A DNA stretch of 64,000 nucleotides from Ooceraea biroi (Eukaryota; Arthropoda; Insecta; Hymenoptera; Formicidae): positions 11,284,001 to 11,348,000 of the forward strand of contig NC_039515.1 of NCBI RefSeq assembly GCF_003672135.1. Reading direction: 5' to 3'. Below are positions 22,814 through 34,800 of the stretch, piece by piece (position 1 is the stretch's first letter; every line of letters begins with the position of its first letter). A program made the position numbers and the translations under genes. The notes under the pieces were generated by a model that saw nothing but the letters and a program-made list of their open reading frames with translations, was not told the DNA's origin and searched no databases.

Positions 22814-23078
22814 TCTTAAATGTGTTTACGCTTGAACTTGCCTAAGAACATTAATCTTCATTATCGCGCCACGATCAACTTATTTGCCAGAAATTTGTCG
22901 GAAATCTCGTTTGGCACAATTTTGAACTTCCGCGTGTAACGTTAAACTTCTCGTCTCATTCGGCTGAGACTTTGTTGATGTAATTTTCCAATATTTCAAT
23001 TTCTTTGTGATGCAATTTTCCAATTTCAATATATGCTGCCGGATACATTCTCTTTTACGAATATCATAAATATTATTT
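22814..23078 (+). repeat. Second copy of dispersed duplicate blocks, order A-C-B
   Basis: Block A at 22814-22852, C at 22851-22992 and B at about 23040-23078 follow one another with little between. They match 21431-21467, 20088-20226 and 21481-21515. The contiguous order suggests that this copy keeps the ancestral arrangement, while the upstream copy was broken up. Confidence 0.6.
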
Positions 23079-23089
23079 ATTACCTCCTT

Positions 23090-25864
23090 GAGGCATTACG
23101 AGCTGTAGTTATCTCAAAATTGCGAGGCACGATTTTAACTTTGTTGCGCGTGTTACAAAATAAAAAGAGTCGTTTCTCTCATGAGTCAAGCGTCAGAGGA
23201 GAAGAAGCGTCAATTACGTCGTATGTATGTCGCGTCGAGGATTATTCCGACACGGCTGGCTTCTCCGGAAGATCGTGCCAGGCTTAGCAGTTAAGCCGCC
23301 ATCAGCCAAATGCTCCAGTTTTAAAGGGTTAACCGCAGAGAGCCAGGGGTTGCCGCGAGTTTCGACGAGACCTCGCGCCTCCTTTTGTCGCGGCTGGTCG
23401 AGCGGCGGAAAGTCCGAGTCTCGCTCGACTGACTTCCGATTCTCACAGCCTGGTTCCCATAGACGCCCGCGATCATCTTGCCCGGCGATCGCTTAAACGG
23501 CGGCCTTAAAAGAAACGGCGCTAAAACTCGCACGCACGTATACGCACGTGGAGGCTCGAGCGAGATTGCGCCTACGTGCGCGCGATGAGTGATGACGGGC
23601 GATTTTCTAAAGTCCACGTTTTGCTTCAGCCACACGCTCCCTTCCACACCGTGCTACGGCAGCTAAGTACCGCAAGATGGGGTAAGATTGCACGGGGATG
23701 AAAGGGGTAATTTCCCGGGTGGCAAAAAGATTTTAGAACCGTTTAGCGTCGAAGAGCAGCTGCAGCACCGAGCTCCGGGTTCGCACGCGAGTTACACGCT
23801 GTTGATTATTTTTTCTGACACCTCACGCGCGCTCGTAAAATCTTTCTTTACTCTGCCCCCGCCGCCCCCTTTCCTGGGATTATCGTTGGACCCTGGCTGA
23901 CCTCGTGCGATTACCTGGAGCGTGCAAGGTGCACAAGCGGCTTGTTTTGAGCAAGCTGTTCAAACGCGGGAATACCGATGCAAATGTTCTCCCTTATTCA
24001 CACGGCAATCGTTATTATCGAACGAGTAAAGATGCAAATCAGCATGCTTATACGCAGGAAATTAGTATCTGAATTACAAGCTGGATCGAGCAGCTGGTAG
24101 CGATTGGGGAAGCTCGCTCTCTCCTCCGAACGTACTGTACGTGCGAGTTCGAGCGGAGTCCGAAGCGGGCACACCGGTACCCCGGGGTTAACGAAGCCGC
24201 TCGGCGGAGCGAAAATATCGCGCGAGTTCACCACTCGGCTGAACCGCGCGAGCGGGTAAACGCGGCCTCACCTCGACGGGTGCAACGTAATTACGCGCGT
24301 GGTGCAGCGGGAGCGAGAAAGACAGAGGGAGAGAGAGCGAGACTTGCGGCTCGCCTGCAGTTTTCCTCGCGCCTTCGCCCGGAGCTACGGAGGCGACCAC
24401 GAAGAAGAAGGCAGAAGCGCAGCTCGGCGCAGCCACGCCGCGCCGGAATAAAAATGCTTCCTGCCTGTCGGTGGGTAACGGAATTGAAAGACGATGGGGC
24501 GATGTAGCGGGGAATCAGGTGGAGACCCTCGCGGGCATCTCGTGTTCGGTTCATTTCACTTCCCAACTGGACGTAATTCCCCGGCGGAGTGCAGCGCGAG
24601 TGCCGGCCACCACTCGTGGAACCGCGCAAAAGTAAAACGCTCGAGCGAGCGGGTATGCGCGGGGTCGCCCGCGAGAGAACCCCGTGGCCCGGTGATAATT
24701 AATAGACGATCGCCGGAGTAACGGGCGCGGGAGCGACTCGGGTGCCCTGCCTTTATGAGGATCGGCAACATGTTAATTAAACGGACGGCAGCCGGTTCAC
24801 TCGGAAGCGAGAGCTTCGCTCGGAGCGAAGCGCCGCCGACACGGAAGCTCCGCTTCCAAGCTCGTTCCTCCCGGGAGGAGACTGCGGAGCGGAGCTCTTC
24901 GTTCTTCCTCGCAAATTGGCGTCGCTTGAGATTACTCGATCGATCGGGGATCGACGCGCGAGTTCGTCTCCGCGTGACTCGTGAAATTGCGAAACAATTC
25001 ACATCGTGCATCCTTTATTTTCATCGGCGCGAGGTGAATCGTCGATGGCTCGTACCGAGCCGACACATGCACGCGGGAGATGCAATTTTCTTGAAAATCT
25101 ATAAACATTTCCGTTTTACGTGCCAGACCAGAGGTGATCGCGCCGCCATTGGCCTCATCTCGCGATACCGTATTGCACGTGAGGCGGAATTGTGCTTCTC
25201 CCGTGTTTGATTGATGCGCGCGCGCTGCCGCGTTAGCTTTTTCTTCCGCGACGAACAAACACGTGCGCCGGATGAGTGTTGGCAAACATCCGCTCGGCGG
25301 ATCCACATCCACGCTCTTCGTTTTTCCATCACGCGCCCATGTTACATGCTAAACCGCTCGCGAGTTCGCGGCAGGTAATGCCCTAACTGCACTCGATGCA
25401 GCGAGCGGAATATTATTCCGGGAATTCTCAGTATATTAATCGATATAATCGTGGAACCAGCATTGGGAAAAAGAAATCTCTTGAAAATCCCCAGGCATCT
25501 TAATTGTATTTATCGCGTGCGCTACGGGCAATTTACGCCTCGCTGCTCGCATATTCGCATAAAATGAATTATGCTTCCCGAGCGCTTTATTCGAGTTTAC
25601 GATATCGTTCATGTACCGTTACCGTTTCATTCATGTCAAATAAAAATGCTGCAGAATTAGCCTTTAATCATGCATACTCTTATCATGTTCATTACGCTAA
25701 TCAAGCTATACCCACCTTCGACCGTACACGTCCATTGAAGAAGACGCTTATCCCTCTTCGTCTCACATAACACAAAACATGAGAAGCAGAAATGCAACTT
25801 AATCACAATTTAACACTAACTTCCTTACCGCTTTAAAGCCCGTTTTAGACTGTGCATAATATAT
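23090..25864. other. Gene-free, CpG-rich segment
   Basis: Numerous overlapping frames on both strands (for example 24291-24629 minus, 24556-25011 minus, 24755-25210 plus) coincide with CpG-dense DNA and show no domain motif. No exon or RNA gene can be supported. Confidence 0.45.
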
Positions 25865-27540
25865 TGTAAGATCTGGAAAGATAGTCGAGACCGACAGGTC
25901 GTATAGAGGATCGGAATGAAAACAAGTTGATCACAACAGTAGGAGTATTGGCCGTACAGCCTAAGACCTAGGCGTGTGAACCAGGGATCCTGGAGAGTTC
26001 GAGTTCAAATCTAAGGCAGTCTCCTAGTTATTTTTCGCCTCTTACAATTCAGAAGTGGGATAAAATCCGCTACCCCTCGGAGAGGAGGGAGTTGAGAAGC
26101 AGCTGGCCGGTAGTGAAGCCTGAACATGGAGGTCGGGACGGACTCAGAGGAGTGAACCAACATGGAGATTGGGAAGGACTCAGAGGAGTGAACCAACATG
26201 GAGGTTGGGAGGGACTCGGAAGAGTGAACCAAAAATGGAGGTTGGGAGGGACTCAGAAGAGTGAACCAAAAATGGAGGTTGGGAGGGACTCAAGTGGAGT
26301 GAACCGACGATTTGGAAACATTCGGGGACGAATGTAATGTCAGGCTGGCCGAGCGGTAAGATCTGGAAAGATAGTCGAGACGACAGGTCGTATAGATGAT
26401 CGGAATGAAAACAAGTTGATCACAACAGTAGGAGTATTGGCCGTACAGCCTAAGATCTAGGCGTGTGAACCAGGGATCCCGGAGAGTTCGAGTTCAAATC
26501 TAAGGCAGTCTCCTAGTTATTTTTCGCCTCTTACAATTCAGAAGTGGGATAAAATCCGCTACCCCTCGAAGACAGTTGAGATTCATCCTCTACCCCTCGG
26601 AGAGGAGGGAGTTGAGAAGCAGCTGGCCGGTAGTGAAGCCTGAACATGGAGGTCGGGACGGACTCAGAGGAGTGAACCAACATGGAGATTGGGAAGGATT
26701 CAGAGGAGTGAACCAACATGGAGGTTGGGAGGGACTCAGAAGAGTGAACCAAAAATGAAGGTTGGGAGGGACTCAAGTGGAGTGAACCGACGATTTGGAG
26801 ACATTCGGGGACGAATGTAATGTCAGGCTGGCCGAGCTGTAAGATCTGGAAAGATAGTCGAGATTGACAGGTCGTATAGAAGATCGGAATGAAAACAAGT
26901 TGATCACAACAGTAGGAGTATTGGCCGTACAGCCTAAGATCTAGGCGTGTGAACCAGGGATCCCGGAGAGTTCGAGTTCAAATCTAAGGCAGTCTCCTAG
27001 TTATTTTTCGCCTCTTACAATTCAGAAGTGGGATAAAATCCGCTACCCCTCGAAGACAGTTAAGATTCATCCGCTATCCCTCGGAGAGAAGGGAGTTGAG
27101 AAGCAGCTGGCCGGTAGTGAAGCCTGAACATGGAGGTCGGGACGGACTCAGAGGAGTGAACCAACATGGAGATTGGGAAGGACTCAGAGGAGTGAACCAA
27201 CATGGAGGTTGGGAGGGACTCGGAAGAGTGAACCAAAAATGGATGTTGGGAGGGACTCAGAAGAGTGAACCAAAAATGGAGGTTGGGAGGGACTCAAGTG
27301 GAGTGAACCGACGATTTGGAGACATTCGGGGACGAATGTAATGTCAGGCTGGCCGAGCTGTAAGATCTGGAAAAATAGTCGAGACTGACAGGTCGTATAG
27401 AGGATCGGAATGAAAACAATTTGATCACAACAGTAGGAGTATTGGCCGTACAGCCTAAGACCTAGGTGTGTGAACCAGGGATCCCGGAGAGTTCGAGTTC
27501 AAATCTAAGGCAGTCTCCTAGTTATTTTTCGCCTCTTACA
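25865..27540 (+). repeat. Satellite-like tandem array, orientation 2
   Basis: A 1676-bp array of the same repeat as 14295-16370 but inverted. It is bounded by TGTAAG (25865-25870) and CTTACA (27535-27540) with ATAT outside. The TAAGATCTGG start recurs at about 25867, 26357, 26840 and 27361 (periods of about 490, 483 and 521). The units carry GTCAGGCTGGCCGAGCGGTA or a one-base variant at 26339, 26821 and 27342, a class-II tRNA-like A box. About 140 bases further is GAGTTCGAGTTCAAATCT, which resembles a B box. Subrepeats of about 36 bp (AGTGAACCAACATGGAG-type) vary in number. Confidence 0.92.
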
Positions 27541-29631
27541 ATATTGCGCAAGATTTGACGCAATTTTTAAAGCAAGGAATATTACAGAATATCACACCCA
27601 AATTTACGGTCTATACGGTCAATGTGTATCTTCGAATAGCGGATCTTAAGTTAAATTATATCTTTATCAATATTTAGAAATAAGTCCAAATTGTGTTGTC
27701 TACTATCTAGTCTTAACGCTAGACGTAACTCTGTAACACACCACGTAAAGCGACAAACGCTGGTCTTGATAAATAAAAAAAAGGATTCCAAAGCGGATTC
27801 CTCGCGGCGAGACGTGTCGCCATCCGCGCGAGCCGGCGCCTGAAAAACCGGATGGGGTGGCTTAATTGCGCGCGGTCCCGCGTCGTTCGGTCGCGCGATC
27901 GCCGTTCCCGGTTCTCTCCGATCTACGTATTTATGTACCGGTGCGTGTAACGCGTGCGGTAATCTACGGCGGCGAACCGCACCGCCCACAAGGGCCCGTC
28001 GCCGCGCCGATCCGCGCACGCCAATCCCGACGTACGCATCTCGCGCAGCGGCGGCGGCGCCGCGTGATTAACGGCGATCATCGTCATGTATACGCATATA
28101 TAGCGCGATCCGCTCGCATCTCGAGCCGCATCCCACGCCTAACACCTTCCGTTCCATTTAACGGCGGTGGCAGCGGGGGCGGCGACGGGGCGAATAATAA
28201 TTACATCAAGCGCGCCGTGAGTGCCCCCCGCGGGATGTTTCGCGAAATTATCGATCGCTGCCAATGCGCTCGGCGGCGGTAATTAATTAAGTCGCGGGCG
28301 CGATGCGCGATCTGACAGCGAGCGGGGAGACAGGGCGGAGGGAGGGACACGGAACGGGACGGACGCGATCCTTCTTCGATCTTTCGACGAACAGGTGGAC
28401 GACGTGGGAACGCAACGCGGAACGCGCCGAACGGTTCGCACACGCGGCCACCGTGGACGGGATTATTGATTGTTTCTGCAAAACGCGCGGCGCAAACATC
28501 GCGAACGAGGAACTGCGGCTCAGCTCGAGTAACTAAAGCCACTATTAAAGCGGGAAGCGGGGAACGAATCGCGTTTACGCGTCCGCATCGCGCGAGTAAT
28601 CGATCGAGGCGGACTGTCCGCGTGGACTGATTCGCGGCGGCGGTCATTAAGCGAAAAGCTGAAGTATCGCAAGCGGAAGAATTATCTTCAATTTTCTACT
28701 TGATCTTTTACGCTCGTAATACATCATGTTTACGTTAGGCGAGCAACCTACTTTGAGTCAACTTGCAGTTAAGCGCTTGAACGCTTAACAACTGCAATTC
28801 AAGCGGTCCGAGCACCTGAAGACCGCGCAGGAGTGAATCGTAATCTCGTAAATCAAGCAGCGATGACGTCGCTTAGAGCGATGATACTCGGAAAGTGCGG
28901 GCAACCGGAATCCGCTAATTTCCCCGATCCCGAGGAATGCCGCGATGATGAGGGAACGAAAAGAGATAACTCGTTGCATCGCGCGCTCGCAATCGTCACT
29001 TAATAATAACTGACTCAGGAGTCCTCAGGAGGAGAAGGCACCGCGCGACTCGCGGCGGTGTGCCGCTTTTTCGTCTCCTCACCGTCATGGTAACGACATA
29101 TTAATTATTGTAATTACGGCTATCCCGTCGTCCCGTTGACAACCGATATAATCGCGATGACTCGAATTCCGTTGCGCGCGCGATAAGATAAATTTAATCC
29201 TTTAATCCTGCGCGCGGTATTTATAATCATCGTATGCGTACGCGCAACGTTCTCCGCACGGCTATCAGCGCGCGTCATCCTCGTCATCGTCCGGCATATT
29301 GCAGAAGAAGACGAATCGGCGACGTAGACCGTTACGCAGTGATAATTATCGTTTAATCGTTCCGCCGATGCAGGCGTGTGTATTTCCACTTCCCCTTAAT
29401 TCGCTCGTAAATGCGAAAATGATGGGATTACGTTACGCTCGTAACGCTAAAAGCTTTTATGGACATCATCGCCGCTCTTCTGCACCGCAAAAACGCGTGT
29501 CTGACAACAAATGGACCCTAAAATGAATACTTTTACTGGGTCGACCAGACACGCTTTTCTGAGTTGTTGATGCTTGTCGATACGAAGCTCGAAAATAAAA
29601 CACGAAATTACAAATCGACGTGTCTTCATCA
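27541..29631. other. Gene-free, CpG-rich segment
   Basis: No supported gene. The long minus-strand frames (27651-28019, 28201-28647) and the plus frame at 27866-28282 overlap one another in CpG-dense DNA. Confidence 0.45.
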
Positions 29632-29634
29632 TTA

Positions 29635-30182
29635 AGCTGGCGCCAAACTATGCGCGATTCGTAATTCGTATATTTGTGAATAGTGTGGAGGGAAAATTCG
29701 TCAATTCGTCATGTGCGATTCGCCTTTCGCACTGATTCGTTAGCGGTGTTTTGACGAAACTCGAAGGACGCGAATCATTACGAATCAATCCATTCCATGG
29801 ACGCTCGGAGAGGGGGCAAGGAGGGGCAGTTGCTCCCCCCTGGAATTGAAAAATTGCAATGTTAAAATTCTAAATCATAAGCAAAAAAATATTAAAAATA
29901 AAACAACAAACAAATAATACACATAAATTATATATCTGATGTAATAAGTTTCGAAGTGAAAAGTTCCCTTGTTTTTTACTTGAGTTTCCTATCTTTAGAG
30001 GGATTTTGCCTCCCGTTGAATTCTTTTCTGCGGGCGCCCATGATCCATTCGAATTATGAATGACGTACTGCGAATCGCGAATAGCGTGGAAGGTTTACAC
30101 TGACGAATGACGAATTTTCCCGAATGTCCGATGAATCTCTACAAATGACGAATCACGAATCGCGCATAGTCTGGCGCCAGCT
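29635..30182. mobile_element. Harbinger-like MITE with TTA target duplication
   Basis: A 548-bp element with inverted ends AGCTGGCGCCAAACTATGCG (left) and its near-complement (right, ending ATAGTCTGGCGCCAGCT). TTA lies on both sides (29632-29634, 30183-30185), the 3-bp duplication expected of PIF/Harbinger. Sub-terminal regions are also imperfect inverted copies, rich in GATTCGT/ACGAATC units. The middle (about 29815-30040) is AT-rich and unlike the arms, possibly a nested insertion. No coding frame. Confidence 0.7.
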
Positions 30183-30185
30183 TTA

Positions 30186-31778
30186 CTGGTCTGGTATCAC
30201 CCGGCAGTTTCGGTATAGTTCGGTATCTCGTGATTCACTATACTATTTAATACCGGCGTGCACACTGCGCTCCGACCTGATGTAGGTAATTTCCCCAGAC
30301 GGCTACACACCATCTAGTATGCGGGAAGCATTTCACTTTTTTTTCAAACGACTGCTTAACCGTCGAGATGAAACGGCGACTGTCCGGTCGACCGCCTCGT
30401 AAGGCAAGTAATATGCGCTTAAAATTTCCAGCGATAACGTCTCGGAAAACTACGGTCAGCCGATTCCCGCGACCCTGGGAAAATTGCGAATGTGGAAGGA
30501 CGATCCGGCCGCGCTGATAACGACGCCTCGCGTACTTGTCGTGCGGATTATTATTGTCCCGACATGACCGCGATGAGAGCAAACGATTTCCACCGGCCGA
30601 AAAGTGGCGGAACAATGCGATCCACGTGTCCGGGGCGATTCAGCGTTACACGTGAAAGATTCAGCGGCCGTGCCTGCGAATACTCGCTGCTCGGTATGCA
30701 CCGAGCGTCACGGCAGTCTTAACGGACTCCCTGATCCTCGAGATGGGAACATCGCCAGAGATGGAGCGTGATCAGATAAACGGCACGACAGAATCACGGA
30801 GTCTGCGTTGATTAGATCGAAATTTCACGTTGCGGGTCTCCTCGAGACATCTGAAAAATTGGAGAAAGATTGCTCTTGGCCAATGCGAACATAAAACTAC
30901 CACGAAATTCATCTTGATGAAAGCGCACCGCTAAAAGCTTTATTCACTTCGCGCGAAAAATCCACGCGAGGTGTCTGTACCTCGTCTCGGATATTCCAGC
31001 TCGGAGCTCTCGACGCATCAGCAGCGGCATGAGAAAAAGAGGAGCGAAAGCCTGGAAATGCCTGAAGACAGAAAATAATAGAAACCATCGGAAGCTGGAG
31101 TAATTAGATGACCCAGCAGAAGTAGAAGATGAGAGATTGATACGGGCGGCTGCTCCGGCACGGGGTCGCAGAGCGCGTGCGAATAGCGCCGAGGCTCGAC
31201 GCGATTACACCGAAAAAGTCTATAAACGGCAAGTAAGTGCGGAGGCAAGAAACTCATTTGAGGTTCACGTGGCAGGAGTGCGAGGGCGCATTGGAAGCGG
31301 CAACAGCAGCACCACCGGTAACAAGAGATGAGTCACATGCTGGATCACAGTATAAGCCGCAGTATAAGAAGGAGGAAGTGAACGTGGAAACAAGAAGAGC
31401 GCGGCGTTACTGGTCATCCTCGCGATACTCTTATTACAGCGCCGAGCGTGTGTAATGCGTTGCGATCCATGTCACTTCGGTTCCCACAACGCGCGATGCA
31501 TCGCCGGAGACCCCGAGGAACTCGGTCCCTCTCTTTCCGCCTTTCGCGCGATCTTCCTCATCCCTCGTTCCTCGCCCTGCATGTTCGCGGTGACTTCCGT
31601 TATCGTCGTAATGAAGCTCCTTGATCGCCGCACCTTCGAGCTTCTCTCCAAGTCGTGTCTCTCGACTAACGCCCCAATTAAGATAACTTTGAGGTACTTG
31701 TATGGGCGGCGATCATGTAGACTAGTCGCGCTGCTTCGATTCTGATCTTTAATTCAAGTTGTTGAACTTCTGTTACAG
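30186..31778. other. Segment that should hold the 5' exon of the ZP gene
   Basis: The ZP-domain gene downstream needs at least one more coding exon, with ATG, ending two bases into a codon. Candidate ATGs exist (for example 31329, 31455), but no donor with the right phase could be chosen with confidence, so none is annotated. It may also lie further upstream. Confidence 0.4.
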
Positions 31779-31824
31779 GTACATCACCATTTGGATGCTG
31801 ACGGTGGTCACTCTGAGGTGTCAG
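31779..31824 (+). CDS. ZP gene exon: signal-peptide core
   Basis: Acceptor TTCTGTTACAG, donor GTAAAT. The first base completes a codon from the missing upstream exon; then YITIWMLTVVTLRCQ follows. The hydrophobic core followed by a polar Cys-Gln suits the end of a signal peptide. The exon is only 46 bp, so it was accepted mainly because its phase-0 end fits the next exon exactly. Confidence 0.7.
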
Positions 31825-34800
31825 GTAAATATGCTCGCTCTTGCTTGCGCTCGCTGTTGGCGAGTGATCAAAAGATTCATGTAAGACGGTTCCGTTTCGA
31901 AGGCGACCACTCACGAGAACACCGAGGCGGACGGGAATTCTGAGGATTCTGTTATCGACGACACGACCGAGGATTATTGGGCGGGCAGCGGATCGGGGCC
32001 TGATGAGGATGATACTTCTCATAACGAAACCAGGGAAGCGTTAACTCACGAGGCCAGCGATCATGATGCTGTAAGTCACGCATCGCCAATTTGCTTCGCA
32101 TCGCGCATTTATTTATGAAAATTCACGGTACACGCGGAATTCAATGATTGACTTTCTCTCCGAGCAGCCTATTACTCTTTGTTCCGTTATCTTTATAGAA
32201 AAACATATATATATTTCGCAACGAGAAAAACGACGAAATTAGTATCACACCCACAGAAAAGATTTCTGGACTTAATGCTATTACTCTTTAATCTATCATA
32301 AAATAAGATCGCTATAGCGACAATCATATTTATTATTGAAAAGAAGCATATTTTAATCTTGAATAGAAAATTCGAAAATCTAGATTTCAATAATCTTGGT
32401 GCTATCTCATTCATTTTCTCAGAAGAATTTAGATACAAATTTGTAGCAAGTTCAAAATATTCTTGATTTCAGAATATTGTCAGATCTAAAAGACATCTTA
32501 TTCTATTCTTCTAAGAGAATTTGTAGAATCTGCACAAAACGGCCAATATTTATGTGTTGCAATCGAAAATCGGGTTAGTGTTTCTGTTATTTACAATGAA
32601 TAAGTTCAATACTCTACAAGAAATGTTAAAAGATATGGAAATGTCTTATCTCGAATCTTATTTCTCAAGTAAGTATATTGTATATACTTACTTACATTTC
32701 CATATCTTTTAATATTTCTTGCATTGTAAATAACAGAAACACTTTCCCGATTTTCGATTGCAACACATAAATATTGGCCGTTTTATCGGAATAAAGGACG
32801 CAGAAGCGCCGAGTCGACGAGCGACTGTGAGAAAATAATGCGTCGACATCGACAAAGCCTACTATAAAGTGGCGCTAATATCAAATTATTCTACATACAA
32901 GAATATATAAGCATAAATTTGTACATGTTACTCTTGTCTCAAGACAGTAAGACGATCTTATTTAATTGGAAAGAGAAGAATAGAAATTACTGATTTAAAT
33001 TAAAAATTGTTTTATTTTCATAATTTTTATACTTGTGATACGATTAAATTAGTCAAGAATATTTTTCGTCTTGTTATCAGAAATCCTTTCTGAGGGTGCA
33101 TCAATCTTGAATCATTCACCGATAACAAAGAAATAGTTAAATGTCACAAATAATTCAATAACGTGAAAGATTAGAAAAGATCAGCAAGCAAGGAAAAAGT
33201 CTCATCAGCAGCACTTTGCGGGATTCCTGATAATAAATATCCCAGCTGGGACAGTAGAGAGGAAAGTGAGAGAGTAAGAAGAAGAAAGGCGTGCATGCAC
33301 GCTGTCACGCGATCGCGCGTCCGTCCAGTTATAGTTAATTGGCAAACGGTTTCCTCGAAAGTGGATTAAAAAAAATATCTAACGAGGGAATGGGAAAAAG
33401 GAGATGCAGGAATGATATTTGCCCATCTGTTCAGTTTTGCGTGATTCCTCGTTAACGAATGCTCGCGCGCGCGCGCAAGGCCGTACGGAGTCTCTCGATG
33501 CAGGTGTTCTGCATCCGCTATGATATTCAAGAAGATCGAGAAAAAAAAGGAAAGGAAAGAAAAACACCTACAGTTAACCGCGGCGAGGACGACGCCTCGA
33601 TCGTCGGCGTGTCCTCGATCGGCCGGAAAAATCGTGCGGCCTGCCGAAGATCTATGGTGCTCCGTAAATCCGGTCGAGCACGTTCTGCTTCCTTTTGCGT
33701 GCGACTCTCCCGCTCCTCTCGCGATATATCATCAGCGAAGTCGCGGACAAAGATGCGTTCGCCGCAAAAATCGATCGTTACACCGATTGCACGGATCCTC
33801 CGTTGACCATTCTTCTTCTCACGTGGAAGAATTCTGGCATGTAGAAGATGCCGCTGGCCCTTTCCGGGCGAAGGGCAGAACGCTTGGTCGGCGCATCGAT
33901 CGGGAAGCGGAATAAAAGACCATTCCTTTGATTAATCGCCGTTTATCGATGATCTTCGGATTGCCTTTCAACTAGCTCCAGGCGGACTCGATCTCCGATC
34001 GCGGAAAAATGTGAACCAGTTTCCAGCAGAATAGAGAGAAAGGGTATCGCGGCCACGTCCGTGCGCGACCTTCGTTATATCGCAAATTGCGAGCGGATGG
34101 ATGGCTTCTTGCGCGAGCCTCCGCGGCGAAAGACCCCATTACTCGAGTACTCCGGAAGCAGTTTGTTTGGCCTAGGAGCGTTCCTTCGTCGCGGGACAGG
34201 AAACGAGATCAATTTCATCTGCGCTCGGCATTTCCGTTTCATTCCAATTAAGAAAGCAAATGCCCCGATCGGGAAGCGAGCCAGCGTTGTCGCGATTATT
34301 CTAAATTGATACGCAAAAGCAACAAGCAAGGCGGGAGTAATTTTCGCGAGATAGAAAAATACACACATTGACGATCATTAGCGGTCGCGTTATCGAGCTC
34401 GCGGGATTCATGGATGATCAGTTCCGCTACTGCGGAGACTTCTCGTTAAAACGACGAAAATGCAATCTTCATCGGACGTACATTTTTCAGACGCTTGTTG
34501 AGAAAGGAAGCTGTTGCTCTGAATAGGACAACTCGCTCCTATTTTACGGCAACCTCTGCAGCGAACGCTGACATTTACGAGAGAATTATTGAATTTAAGT
34601 CGCGGACTCGTTGAACGTCGAAATCACGAAATGAGTTCTCGGAAGGGAATCCGAAAGCGGAAGGCGTCGCGCCGCGCGCTCAACAGCGCGCCGATGAGAA
34701 CGAATCGACGCCGAGGCGCATTCGGCATGAAGTAGCATCTCGCATTTTCCAGCATCCCGGCACGTAGTTAATGCCGAGGCAAGCGTGGTTAAGCATGGCG

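Noticed and set aside
26339..26500. A real tRNA-Leu or tRNA-Ser gene
   Set aside because: Only the 5' D-arm region matches; there is no anticodon stem, variable arm or acceptor 3' strand at tRNA spacing, so it is annotated as a motif inside the repeat.
27651..28647. Several 120-150-residue frames in CpG-dense DNA
   Set aside because: Arg/Ala/Pro-rich composition, overlap on both strands, and no splice-supported continuation.
31322..31460. Candidate first exon of the ZP gene with ATG at 31329 or 31455
   Set aside because: No donor in the required phase with a convincing signal-peptide start could be identified, so it was left unassigned.
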